A stretch of 16,673 nucleotides of DNA from Bacteroidales bacterium. Lineage in GTDB: Bacteria; Bacteroidota; Bacteroidia; Bacteroidales; JAGOPY01. Location: the NCBI GenBank assembly GCA_030638325.1, contig DAOWEV010000136.1:1-16673 (forward strand). Direction: 5' to 3'. The notes beneath the pieces were generated by a model, which was given only the letters and a program-made list of their open reading frames with translations, searched no databases and was not told where the DNA came from. The position numbers and the translations under genes were made by a program. Shown piece after piece: positions 5,918 to 12,969 of the stretch. Numbering within the stretch: the stretch's first letter is position 1; the number at the start of each line of letters is the position of its first letter.

Positions 5918-6820
5918 AAAATACCCTTCTTTCTTTCTATCTTCCATAGCCGACTCACTGCGTTTATCATCAGACCGGCTACCGCGTTCGGTTACCCTGG
6001 TAGCGGCGATTTCCTGGATGATCTCCTCGAGGTTCTCAGCGGAGGATTCGGACAGTCCGGTACAGGAGATATCACCGATGGTCCGGCAGCGGATCCTTTT
6101 GATAATCACTTCTTCACCTGGTTTTCTTTTCATGAACGGGTATGCGGCCAGCCAGACACCGTCACGCTTGAACACCTTTCTCTTGTGTGTAAAATAGAGG
6201 CTGGGTATGTTAATATTTTCAAGGTAAATATACTGCCAGATATCCATTTCGGTCCAGTTACTCAAAGGGAACACCCTGAAATGTTCACCGACATGCCTTC
6301 TGCCGTTAAAGATGTTCCAGAGTTCGGGCCGTTGGTTTTTGGGGTCCCATTGTCCGAATTCATCACGGTGAGAGAAGAACCTTTCTTTGGCGCGGGCTTT
6401 TTCTTCATCTCTGCGGCCGCCACCTATGGCAGCATCGATCTTATGTTCTTCAATGGCATCGAGGAGGGTGACCGTCTGTAATAAATTCCGGCTTGCATTG
6501 TAACCGGTCTCTTCTGTTACCCTGCCTTTGTCAATGGATTCCTGTACGGAACCCACGATTAACTGAACCCCCAGTTCTGCTACCAGCTCATCCCTGAAGA
6601 TCATCGTCTCCTCAAAATTATGCCCGGTGTCGATATGAAACAGTGGAAACGGGATCTTAGCAGGCCAGAAGGCTTTTTTTGCCAGGTGTACCATGACGAT
6701 GGAATCCTTTCCTCCCGAGAACAGCAGAGCCGGCCGTTCGAACTGGGCAGCCACTTCACGCATGATGAAGATGGATTCGGATTCCAGTTCCCGCAGATGA
6801 TTCAGATTATATTGTTTCAT
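5915..6820 (-). CDS. cysD: Sulfate adenylyltransferase subunit 2
   Basis: CysD is the catalytic N-type ATP-pyrophosphatase subunit that adenylates sulfate to APS. The 301-residue length matches the family. The PP-loop SGGKDS is at residues 35-40. The conserved blocks GGGRRDEEKARAKER and GQWDPKNQRPELWNIFNGR follow, and the C-terminus ends in the usual KKEGYF. The C-terminus is therefore native and the adjacent repeat array begins exactly at the stop codon. It starts at the ATG at 6820, 38 bp after cysC, and is probably cotranscribed with cysC and cysN. Confidence 0.95.
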   Translation of the reverse strand: MKQYNLNHLRELESESIFIMREVAAQFERPALLFSGGKDSIVMVHLAKKAFWPAKIPFPLFHIDTGHNFEETMIFRDELVAELGVQLIVGSVQESIDKGRVTEETGYNASRNLLQTVTLLDAIEEHKIDAAIGGGRRDEEKARAKERFFSHRDEFGQWDPKNQRPELWNIFNGRRHVGEHFRVFPLSNWTEMDIWQYIYLENINIPSLYFTHKRKVFKRDGVWLAAYPFMKRKPGEEVIIKRIRCRTIGDISCTGLSESSAENLEEIIQEIAATRVTERGSRSDDKRSESAMEDRKKEGYF

Positions 6821-6848
6821 AAGTGTATATGATTAAGGCACAGAGGCA

Positions 6849-6882
6849 ATTCCTTGGTTTAATTCTTGATTCCTAATTGAAT
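6849..6882. repeat. Short degenerate period-7 array overlapping the end of cysC
   Basis: Words ATTCTTG (6862-6868), ATTCCTA and ATTGAAT run into the coding region and past the TAA stop at 6859-6861. The same ATTCCTA word builds the array beside topA (14190-14217). The last residues of CysC (about QLGIKN) are encoded by this array. Confidence 0.6.
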
Positions 6883-7476
6883 TAATGGAAAAACATGATC
6901 CAGTATTTGCTGTACCGATTCTTCAACGGTTTGAATATCTGTCCGTACTTCAACATCGGCGTCCAGAGGGATCTCAAAAGGGGCATCGATGCCGGTAAAA
7001 TCTTTGATCTCGCCCCGGCGTGCCCTGGCGTAAAGGCCTTTCACATCCCGTTGTTCACAGATATTCAGGGGTGCATTTATAAAAACCTCAATAACGTTTT
7101 CCCTGCCAATGATACCCATGGCCATATTCCGGATCTCCTCCGTGGGGCTGATGAAACTGTTAATGGTAATAATACCGCAATTAAGGAACAGTGTTGACAC
7201 CTCTGCGATCCGCCGGATATTTTCCATTCTGTCCTCGTTTGTGAAACTGAGGTTATTGTTGATCCCGGAACGTATGTTGTCTCCGTCAAGGATTTGTGAG
7301 AGGAATCCGCGATTGTACAATGCTTTGTCCAGATGCTTGGCAAGCGTGGTTTTTCCGGAACCTGACAAACCTGTCATCCAGATCACCCGGGCTTTTTGAT
7401 TGATCAATTTTTCCTTTTCTTCCCTTTGTATTGCTTTAAAAGTTACCGGGTATACGTTTTTATTATTATCTTGCAT
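6859..7476 (-). CDS. cysC: Adenylylsulfate (APS) kinase
   Basis: CysC phosphorylates APS to PAPS, the donor for sulfotransferases and the substrate of PAPS reductase. It has the P-loop GLSGSGKTT, the LDGDNIRSGINNNL substrate loop, the FISP motif carrying the usual phosphoserine, and the lid segment KGLYARARRGEIKDFTGIDAPFE. The open frame extends to a TTG at 7488, but the ATG at 7476 (MQDNNKNVYPVTFK) matches the family start and is preferred, giving 205 residues. It is the first gene of a minus-strand operon and diverges from the SLC13 permease. No cysH follows, so PAPS may go to sulfation as well as to assimilation (inference). Confidence 0.95.
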   Translation of the reverse strand: MQDNNKNVYPVTFKAIQREEKEKLINQKARVIWMTGLSGSGKTTLAKHLDKALYNRGFLSQILDGDNIRSGINNNLSFTNEDRMENIRRIAEVSTLFLNCGIITINSFISPTEEIRNMAMGIIGRENVIEVFINAPLNICEQRDVKGLYARARRGEIKDFTGIDAPFEIPLDADVEVRTDIQTVEESVQQILDHVFPLIQLGIKN

Positions 7477-7512
7477 GGAATTAAACAAAAACTGTAATTT
7501 ACGATTAATTTA

Positions 7513-7520
7513 TAATTTTG
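7513..7520 (+). promoter_or_regulatory. Possible -7 element for the SLC13 permease
   Basis: TAATTTTG matches the Bacteroidota TAnnTTTG -7 element and lies 40 bp before the TTG start of the permease. No TTG is found at the proper -33 distance, so the call is weak. It overlaps the region used by the divergent cysC promoter. Confidence 0.35.
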
Positions 7521-7525
7521 AGTGG

Positions 7526-7533
7526 CAAATTTA
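7526..7533 (-). promoter_or_regulatory. Possible -7 element for cysC
   Basis: On the minus strand TAAATTTG matches TAnnTTTG and lies about 50 bp before the cysC ATG. A TTG occurs upstream but only 12 bp away, too close for the usual spacing. Close opposition to the plus-strand element at 7513-7520 suggests shared control of sulfate activation and transport (inference). Confidence 0.35.
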
Positions 7534-7559
7534 GTTTTTTTTTATCAATTTTGTAAGTC

Positions 7560-9350
7560 TTGATTAATCCCGACATAATAATTGTAGCTATTGTCCTGGC
7601 ATTCATTATCATCTCTTTATATACGGAGATGCTGGGGCCGGCATTTACTTTTTTGATCGGGGTTATCGTACTGGGTATTTTCGGCATCCTCACTCCGAGG
7701 GAGATACTGAGTGGTTTGGCCAATGAGCAGATAGCAGTCATCATACTGTTATTGTTGTTTGGCGATATCATACGAAAAACGGATATTATCGATGCCCTGT
7801 TTGACAGGATATTTCGAAGAACAACTTCTTATCGCATGTTCATGATCAAGATGATTATGATGGTAGCGGGGTTCTCGGCCTTTTTAAACAATACTCCACT
7901 GGTTGCCATTATGATGCCATATGTAAACAGTTGGAGCAAGCGGAATAATATCAAGCCTTCCAAATTGCTGATCCCTTTATCCTATGCGGCGATACTGGGG
8001 GGATGCGCCACCCTGATCGGAACATCTACCAACCTTATCGTGAACGGGCTGGTGACCGACCAGCTCATCGTCCCGGGGCTGGAACCCCTGGAGTTATTTG
8101 ATTTCACGGCTGTGGGCCTGCCCATGATCATCCTGGGCTCCATATACCTGATCCTGTTTTCCAACCGTCTGTTGCCGGAGCGGCAGGATGCTGCTGCAGA
8201 GTTCACGGACAAAACCAGGGAATACCTGGTGGAAGCAAGGATCAGAACAAGATCTTCGCTGATCGGAAAGACAGTTGAAGAAGCTAATTTGAGAAACCTG
8301 AGAGGCTTGTTCCTGGTGGAAATTTCCAGGAATCAGGAGCGCTTATCTGCAGTATCGCCAAGCGTTGTCCTGGAGGCAGGGGATGTGCTGGTCTTTGCAG
8401 GAGACACCAATACCATTGCCGACATGATAAACCAGGAGACCAGACTGGTTCTTTCACAGGTAGGCATGTTTGCCAAAAAATCTCATACAGAAGTTGTGGA
8501 GGTAGTGATTTCACAAAATTCCACTTTGATCACTAAAACGGTCAGAGAGTCCGGGTTCCGCGGAAAATACGATGCCGCCATACTGGCTGTACACCGTAAT
8601 GGCGAGAAAATATCCGGAAAAATAGGGAATGTAAAACTTAAGGCGGGGGATGTTATGTTATTGTTGGTTGGAGATGCTTTTGCCCAGCTGTCGCTCGATA
8701 CACATGATTTTTATTTGTTGTCGCGCGTCCGGGAATTTCGCAAGCTGGAGTGGTATAAAGTATTGGCCTTATTCGGCGGCATTGCGCTGGCCATCATCAC
8801 CTCGGCCCTGGGTTTAATATCACTTTTCATGGCACTGATGATCCTGATGATCGTGATACAATTATTGAAAATAGCCTCTCCGAAAGACATCCCTAAAAGC
8901 ATCGACTACAACCTGGCCATCATCATTGTCTTGTCATTAGCCATGGGCACAGCCATGATCAAGAGCGGTATGGCCGACCTGATTGCAGATTTTATCATAG
9001 GTGTTTTCAAGCCTATCGGAGCGCTTGGGCTACTTGCCGGTATCTTCATGATCACCAACCTCCTGGCATCTTATATCACCAATAAGGCGGCTGCAGCCCT
9101 TATCTTTCCCATTTCTGTTACGGCGGCCATCAACCTTGGCCTGCCCACCATGCCTTTTGTGCTTGTAGTGGCATTTGCCGCTGCAGCCAACTTCATTACA
9201 CCCATAGGATACCAGACCAACCTGATGGTCTATGGACCAGGGGGCTATAAATTTAAAGATTACATGCGGATCGGATTTCCGCTGACCATCATGTACCTCG
9301 TGGTTTGTGTTCTTATGCTCGGATGGGTTTACGGGATTACCTTTCGGTAG
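7560..9350 (+). CDS. SLC13/DASS-family permease with two cytoplasmic RCK_C domains, probable sulfate transporter
   Basis: The 596-residue membrane protein has an N-terminal transmembrane half (about 1-200) with NNTPLVA (110-116) and GTSTNL (154-159). Two RCK_C/TrkA_C-like domains follow (about 218-292 and 307-375), then a C-terminal transmembrane half with NKAAAALIFP (508-517) and FITPIGYQTN (545-554). This layout is that of the SLC13 permeases that include bacterial and algal sodium/sulfate transporters. Its position divergent to cysC, with 83 bp between starts, supports sulfate uptake; the substrate is inference. The start is TTG at 7560: an in-frame stop lies 6 nt upstream and the next ATG is 22 codons in. 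A heptamer array begins 5 nt after the TAG stop. Confidence 0.85.
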   Translation: MINPDIIIVAIVLAFIIISLYTEMLGPAFTFLIGVIVLGIFGILTPREILSGLANEQIAVIILLLLFGDIIRKTDIIDALFDRIFRRTTSYRMFMIKMIMMVAGFSAFLNNTPLVAIMMPYVNSWSKRNNIKPSKLLIPLSYAAILGGCATLIGTSTNLIVNGLVTDQLIVPGLEPLELFDFTAVGLPMIILGSIYLILFSNRLLPERQDAAAEFTDKTREYLVEARIRTRSSLIGKTVEEANLRNLRGLFLVEISRNQERLSAVSPSVVLEAGDVLVFAGDTNTIADMINQETRLVLSQVGMFAKKSHTEVVEVVISQNSTLITKTVRESGFRGKYDAAILAVHRNGEKISGKIGNVKLKAGDVMLLLVGDAFAQLSLDTHDFYLLSRVREFRKLEWYKVLALFGGIALAIITSALGLISLFMALMILMIVIQLLKIASPKDIPKSIDYNLAIIIVLSLAMGTAMIKSGMADLIADFIIGVFKPIGALGLLAGIFMITNLLASYITNKAAAALIFPISVTAAINLGLPTMPFVLVVAFAAAANFITPIGYQTNLMVYGPGGYKFKDYMRIGFPLTIMYLVVCVLMLGWVYGITFR

Positions 9351-9355
9351 GAAGA

Positions 9356-9397
9356 CAGTTATCAGTAATCAGTTAACAGTAATCAGTTATCAGTAAT
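9356..9397. repeat. Period-7 array, words CAGTTAT/CAGTAAT, downstream of the permease
   Basis: Six heptamers (CAGTTAT, CAGTAAT, CAGTTAA, CAGTAAT, CAGTTAT, CAGTAAT) begin 5 nt after the permease stop. Confidence 0.95.
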
Positions 9398-9402
9398 CAT
9401 TT

Positions 9403-9428
9403 GTTAACTGTTCACTGTTAACTGTTCA
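9403..9428. repeat. Period-7 array, words GTTAACT/GTTCACT, ending in the wzc stop
   Basis: Heptamers GTTAACT, GTTCACT, GTTAACT and partial GTTCA, whose last bases are the complement of the TGA stop of the Wzc gene. Read on the minus strand the words are AGTTAAC/AGTGAAC, close to the permease-side words read on the plus strand. The two arrays are therefore inverted and can pair (for example 9371-9380 with 9414-9423), possibly serving as a shared bidirectional terminator. Confidence 0.9.
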
Positions 9429-11921
9429 TGATTTCTTAAAGATCCGCTTTATGGCCGAGTCCTTCTCCTGTTCCTTGTCATCGGAATAATAGCCGTAACC
9501 ATAGCCATAGCCATAACCGTATCCATAGCCATAGCCATAACCGTATCCATAACCATAGCCGTAACCATAGCCGTAAGAACCCCTGGTCAGTTTCACATCA
9601 TTGATCAGGATATGGACATTGGGAAGCTTTCGCCGTTCAACATCTTTAATGATGGCGCTGAAAACCTTTTTAAGGGTATAATTCTGCCTTACTATGAAAA
9701 TATTGGCATCAGTATGCTGCATCAGCAGGAATGCATCGGTTACCAGGCCTACCGGGGGTGTATCCAGGATGATATAATCATATTCCTCCTTGAGCCGGCT
9801 AAACAGTTCACCTGTTTTATCAGATGCGATCAGCTCTGAAGGGTTGGGTGGTACCGGGCCCGCCATGATGATATGCAGGTTGTCAATGAAGCTCGGCTGT
9901 ATAATGTCTTCATAACTGGATTTGTTGATCAGGTAGGTACTGATCCCTTCTGTATTACTCAGGCCGAAATCCTGGTATATCTTAGGTTTCCTGAGGTCGA
10001 AACCTATCAGCAAAGTCTTTTTGCCGTAAAGGGCAAAGATGGAAGCCAGGTTGATGGCAATAAAAGTTTTTCCGGCGCTTACCATATCGGATGTGATCAT
10101 CACCGTCATCTTTGGCTTGCCCTTGGAAAGGAATTGCAGGTTTGTCCGTATTGAACGGAACGATTCGGCAATGGATGATTTGGGTGATTCGGCCACCACA
10201 ATAGTGCTCAGGCGGTTGCTGTGGATCACATGGCCGACGATTGGAAGGTTGGTAATGTTTTCAATGTCTTTTCGCTCAATGATCTTATCGTTCATATAAT
10301 CTTTTCCGATGATGTAAACGATGGGAAGGATCAGCCCGAGGATAATGGCGATGATGTAATTGAGGCTTTTCTTAGGATATACCGGGGAGGAATGAAGAAC
10401 CCTGGCCCGATCAACTATTTCATTATCAGGCACATTGGAAGCCATTGTAATTTGAGCTTCTGCCCGCCGTTGCTGCAGGTAGTTGTAGATGTAATCACTC
10501 AATTCAAAATCGCGTTTAATGCCGATAAGCTCTCTCTGGGTTTCCGGTAAAGTCTGGATCTGGTCCGACAGCCGGTCAATCCTCCGGTTTATGTCATGAA
10601 TAGCTATATTAGAATTCTTGATGACGTTATTGATATTTTCCAGCAGGGTGTTTTTGATCATCAGAATGCGTTGATCCAAAGCAATTACACTGGGATTCTT
10701 TTCAGTAGAAGTCAAAAGCATATCTGCTCTTTCACCGTAAATATTGGATAATTCGAGGATGAGGCTGCTGGTCAGGGGATCATCGATACCCATGGACGAA
10801 GGCACCATCAATGCATCATCGATTTCAGTACTTGCCTTGACATAAGATTTCAAACTGTAATAGTATTTTGATTTTACCGTCAACACTGCTTTTTCAGATT
10901 CCAGTTCCTTCATATGATCAAACACCTGCTGGGCTTGAAAATCCATATCCATCACTTTCTTTTCACTTCTGAAAGTTTCCAGTTTTAATTCAGTATATAG
11001 CAAGGTATCAGCTATGATCTGTAATTGTTCATCTATAAACCGGATGGTGTTAAGGGCTATCAGGTTCTTTTTTTCAAGGCCTGTTTTCAGGTATTCGATG
11101 GTCAGCATATTCAGAAAATCAACGGCTTTTTGTTCACTGAAACCCCTTAAGGAAATCTCAAGAATAGAGGCTTCCCTGTTGATGGGCTCAAGGTTGAATC
11201 CACGGTAGTGTTTGGTGAGGGTTTCAATATCTTTAAAAACAAAATGCAGGTTCTTTCCAATATACTCTTCCATGTTGATCTTTGGAAGAAGCACCAGGTG
11301 AAAACTGGCAGCGCTGTCATCAACCTGCTCGCCGAAAAACAGTGTATCATTTATAAAAATACGTTCAACTTTGTCATCGGATTTAGCGTAATCAGAGTAT
11401 TTGTATAATGTAATATCTTCTGCTTCCACAGATAGCAGGTATTTTGTATTGGAAATGACAAACACTTTGAATTCTATATCTATCGGCTGGTAATGGTTTG
11501 AATCATAGACAACAAGAAACGGAGATCTCTTGTACAGTTCTGTGGCAATGAAATTCTCCTCAATGAAGTAAAAAACTTCAAAATGGAGATTTTTAATGAC
11601 CCTTTCCGTTAAGGAATAGGATTTCAGTTTTCCGATCTCGTTCTCAATATTCTGGGTCTGATTACTAAAACCGAAACCGATCAGTGACTGAGGGTCCAGG
11701 GCTCCACCACGTTGGTCTTCAATTAAAACAGTGGTTTTAACTTCATACACCGCCGGGGTATATTTGTTAAAGAGAAAAGCAATGACCAGGGCCACAAAAA
11801 CGGTAATAATAAAGAAGTACCAGTATCTCAGGATTTTGAAAAACAAAACTTTGTAGTCAAATGCCTCTTCTTTTTGTTGCTGCTGGATAGTTTGAAGGCT
11901 ATCTAATGTATTGGGATCCAC
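9426..11921 (-). CDS. Wzc-like polysaccharide co-polymerase with C-terminal BY-kinase domain
   Basis: This 831-residue inner-membrane protein controls chain length and export of a polysaccharide with the Wza-like protein encoded upstream. It has an N-terminal Wzz domain with a transmembrane helix (about 34-52), a long periplasmic coiled-coil region (about 290-490), a second transmembrane helix (about 520-539) and a cytoplasmic tyrosine-kinase ATPase domain. Walker A reads SDMVSAGKT (611-619), Walker A' has FDLRKP (641-646), and Walker B is YIILDTPP (716-723). The Walker A lacks the usual Gly-Glu before GKT. The C-terminal tyrosine cluster is an almost pure Gly-Tyr repeat (783-812, 16 tyrosines). 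The start is a GTG at 11921; the membrane-domain spacing fits it and no nearby ATG competes. Confidence 0.93.
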   Translation of the reverse strand: MDPNTLDSLQTIQQQQKEEAFDYKVLFFKILRYWYFFIITVFVALVIAFLFNKYTPAVYEVKTTVLIEDQRGGALDPQSLIGFGFSNQTQNIENEIGKLKSYSLTERVIKNLHFEVFYFIEENFIATELYKRSPFLVVYDSNHYQPIDIEFKVFVISNTKYLLSVEAEDITLYKYSDYAKSDDKVERIFINDTLFFGEQVDDSAASFHLVLLPKINMEEYIGKNLHFVFKDIETLTKHYRGFNLEPINREASILEISLRGFSEQKAVDFLNMLTIEYLKTGLEKKNLIALNTIRFIDEQLQIIADTLLYTELKLETFRSEKKVMDMDFQAQQVFDHMKELESEKAVLTVKSKYYYSLKSYVKASTEIDDALMVPSSMGIDDPLTSSLILELSNIYGERADMLLTSTEKNPSVIALDQRILMIKNTLLENINNVIKNSNIAIHDINRRIDRLSDQIQTLPETQRELIGIKRDFELSDYIYNYLQQRRAEAQITMASNVPDNEIVDRARVLHSSPVYPKKSLNYIIAIILGLILPIVYIIGKDYMNDKIIERKDIENITNLPIVGHVIHSNRLSTIVVAESPKSSIAESFRSIRTNLQFLSKGKPKMTVMITSDMVSAGKTFIAINLASIFALYGKKTLLIGFDLRKPKIYQDFGLSNTEGISTYLINKSSYEDIIQPSFIDNLHIIMAGPVPPNPSELIASDKTGELFSRLKEEYDYIILDTPPVGLVTDAFLLMQHTDANIFIVRQNYTLKKVFSAIIKDVERRKLPNVHILINDVKLTRGSYGYGYGYGYGYGYGYGYGYGYGYGYGYGYYSDDKEQEKDSAIKRIFKKS
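9486..9575 (-). repeat. Hexamer-type coding repeat for the Gly-Tyr tail of Wzc
   Basis: Thirty codons encode alternating Tyr and Gly, with a final Tyr-Tyr: 16 Tyr and 14 Gly. Tyrosine codons alternate between TAT and TAC and glycine codons among GGC, GGT and GGA. A 24-bp subunit recurs, so length variation by slippage in 6- or 24-bp steps is plausible. The tail is the expected autophosphorylation site of BY-kinases. Confidence 0.92.
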
Positions 11922-11961
11922 TTTTGATAGTTAATTTTTGTTTTATAATTTTTTTTAATTT

Positions 11962-11990
11962 TTCACTCTTCACTCCTTACGCTTCACTCA
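11962..11990. repeat. Period-7 array, word TTCACTC, ending in the wza stop
   Basis: Four heptamers (TTCACTC, TTCACTC, CTTACGC, TTCACTC) end at 11989. The last two bases of the final unit plus the next A are the complement of the TGA stop of the Wza-like gene (11988-11990). Confidence 0.93.
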
Positions 11991-12770
11991 TTGTGTAAAT
12001 GTCAATATCAAAAGCATGACCGTGATAGATGACAGGAGCAAGGCATAAGGGAAGGTGGCAAAAGCAAACTGTTTTCCTTTCAGCGGGCCAACGTAAACAA
12101 TATCGTTGGGCATGAGGTAATAATAGTTTGATTCAAGGATATTCTGGTCGTTCAGGTTCAGGTGGTACATTTTGGAACCGGTTTTGGTTTGCCGTACCAG
12201 TACCACATCTGATCTTTTTGCATAATCAGTCATATCACCTGCCATGGCGATAGCCTGGAAAATCGTGATATTGTCCTGGTAAACCATGTATTTTCCCGGC
12301 TTATAAAATTCTCCGAGCAAAGTAACCCTGAAATTGGCAAGTTTCACAATCACAGTAGTATTTTTAACATATTCATCTACATGCTGTTGTATTGAAACAC
12401 GCAATTCATTCACCGTCTTGTTATGGACAAAGATCTTTCCTATCAGTGGGAAATCAACATAACCGCTGTCGGTAACACTGTAACTGTTCAAATAAATGCC
12501 AGCTTCATTATAATAGTTGGTAGCGCCTCTTTCCCGCTCAAAAGAATAACCTTTGCTTTCAGTACTGACTACACGGATATAAAGATTATCTCCAGGCTGT
12601 ATCAAATAATCTTCTAATCTTTCATTGTTATATGTTGTTTTTGTAGAATCCTGCTTTTCCATTTCCCGGAAATACTTCATCTTTTTCTGAGAAATACAGG
12701 AAGCCAGGAGGATGATCATCACCAGGATACCGGCCTTGTGTGAATGTTGCAATATTTTCTTCATTAGCAT
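11988..12770 (-). CDS. Wza-like polysaccharide export outer-membrane lipoprotein
   Basis: The 260-residue precursor has a lipoprotein signal with lipobox LASC (Cys25). A polysaccharide-export (Poly_export) domain follows (about 52-145; YLIQPGDNLYIRV at 55-67), then an SLBB-type domain (about 146-225; GEFYKPGKY). It ends in a hydrophobic helix (about 239-259), as is common in Bacteroidota homologues. It would form the outer-membrane channel for the polymer handled by the Wzc-like protein, whose gene lies 66 bp downstream in the same operon. The first ATG is at 12770; a second in-frame ATG at 12764 (MKKILQ) is an equally good start. A clear promoter sits about 45 bp upstream. Confidence 0.92.
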   Translation of the reverse strand: MLMKKILQHSHKAGILVMIILLASCISQKKMKYFREMEKQDSTKTTYNNERLEDYLIQPGDNLYIRVVSTESKGYSFERERGATNYYNEAGIYLNSYSVTDSGYVDFPLIGKIFVHNKTVNELRVSIQQHVDEYVKNTTVIVKLANFRVTLLGEFYKPGKYMVYQDNITIFQAIAMAGDMTDYAKRSDVVLVRQTKTGSKMYHLNLNDQNILESNYYYLMPNDIVYVGPLKGKQFAFATFPYALLLSSITVMLLILTFTQ

Positions 12771-12814
12771 AATGTTATACAGCGAATTATGATAAATACT
12801 GATGATGGCGGATG

Positions 12815-12847
12815 CAAAAGTAAATTATTTGCCCTAAAATTGCAAAA
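12815..12847 (-). promoter_or_regulatory. Bacteroidota-type promoter of the wza-wzc operon
   Basis: On the minus strand TTTTG (12847-12843) is followed by a 20-bp spacer and TACTTTTG (12822-12815), a full match to TAnnTTTG. The predicted start near 12808 gives a leader of about 38 nt. This is one of the two best promoter matches seen here and sets wza-wzc as its own unit, separate from topA and the arginase-like gene. Confidence 0.7.
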
Positions 12848-12969
12848 TGTAACAGCTAATTCGTGATATAATGTGTTATTTTGTAATTTTAAACACGTCA
12901 AACCAACGATATGTCGAACAAACTCATGGATCCGATCGGGAAGCTGATGGGGTTGAGGTATAAGTCACA

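Noticed and set aside
7477..7488. TTG start 12 nt upstream of the cysC ATG
   Set aside because: The ATG at 7476 agrees with the usual APS kinase N-terminus; the extra residues match nothing in the family.
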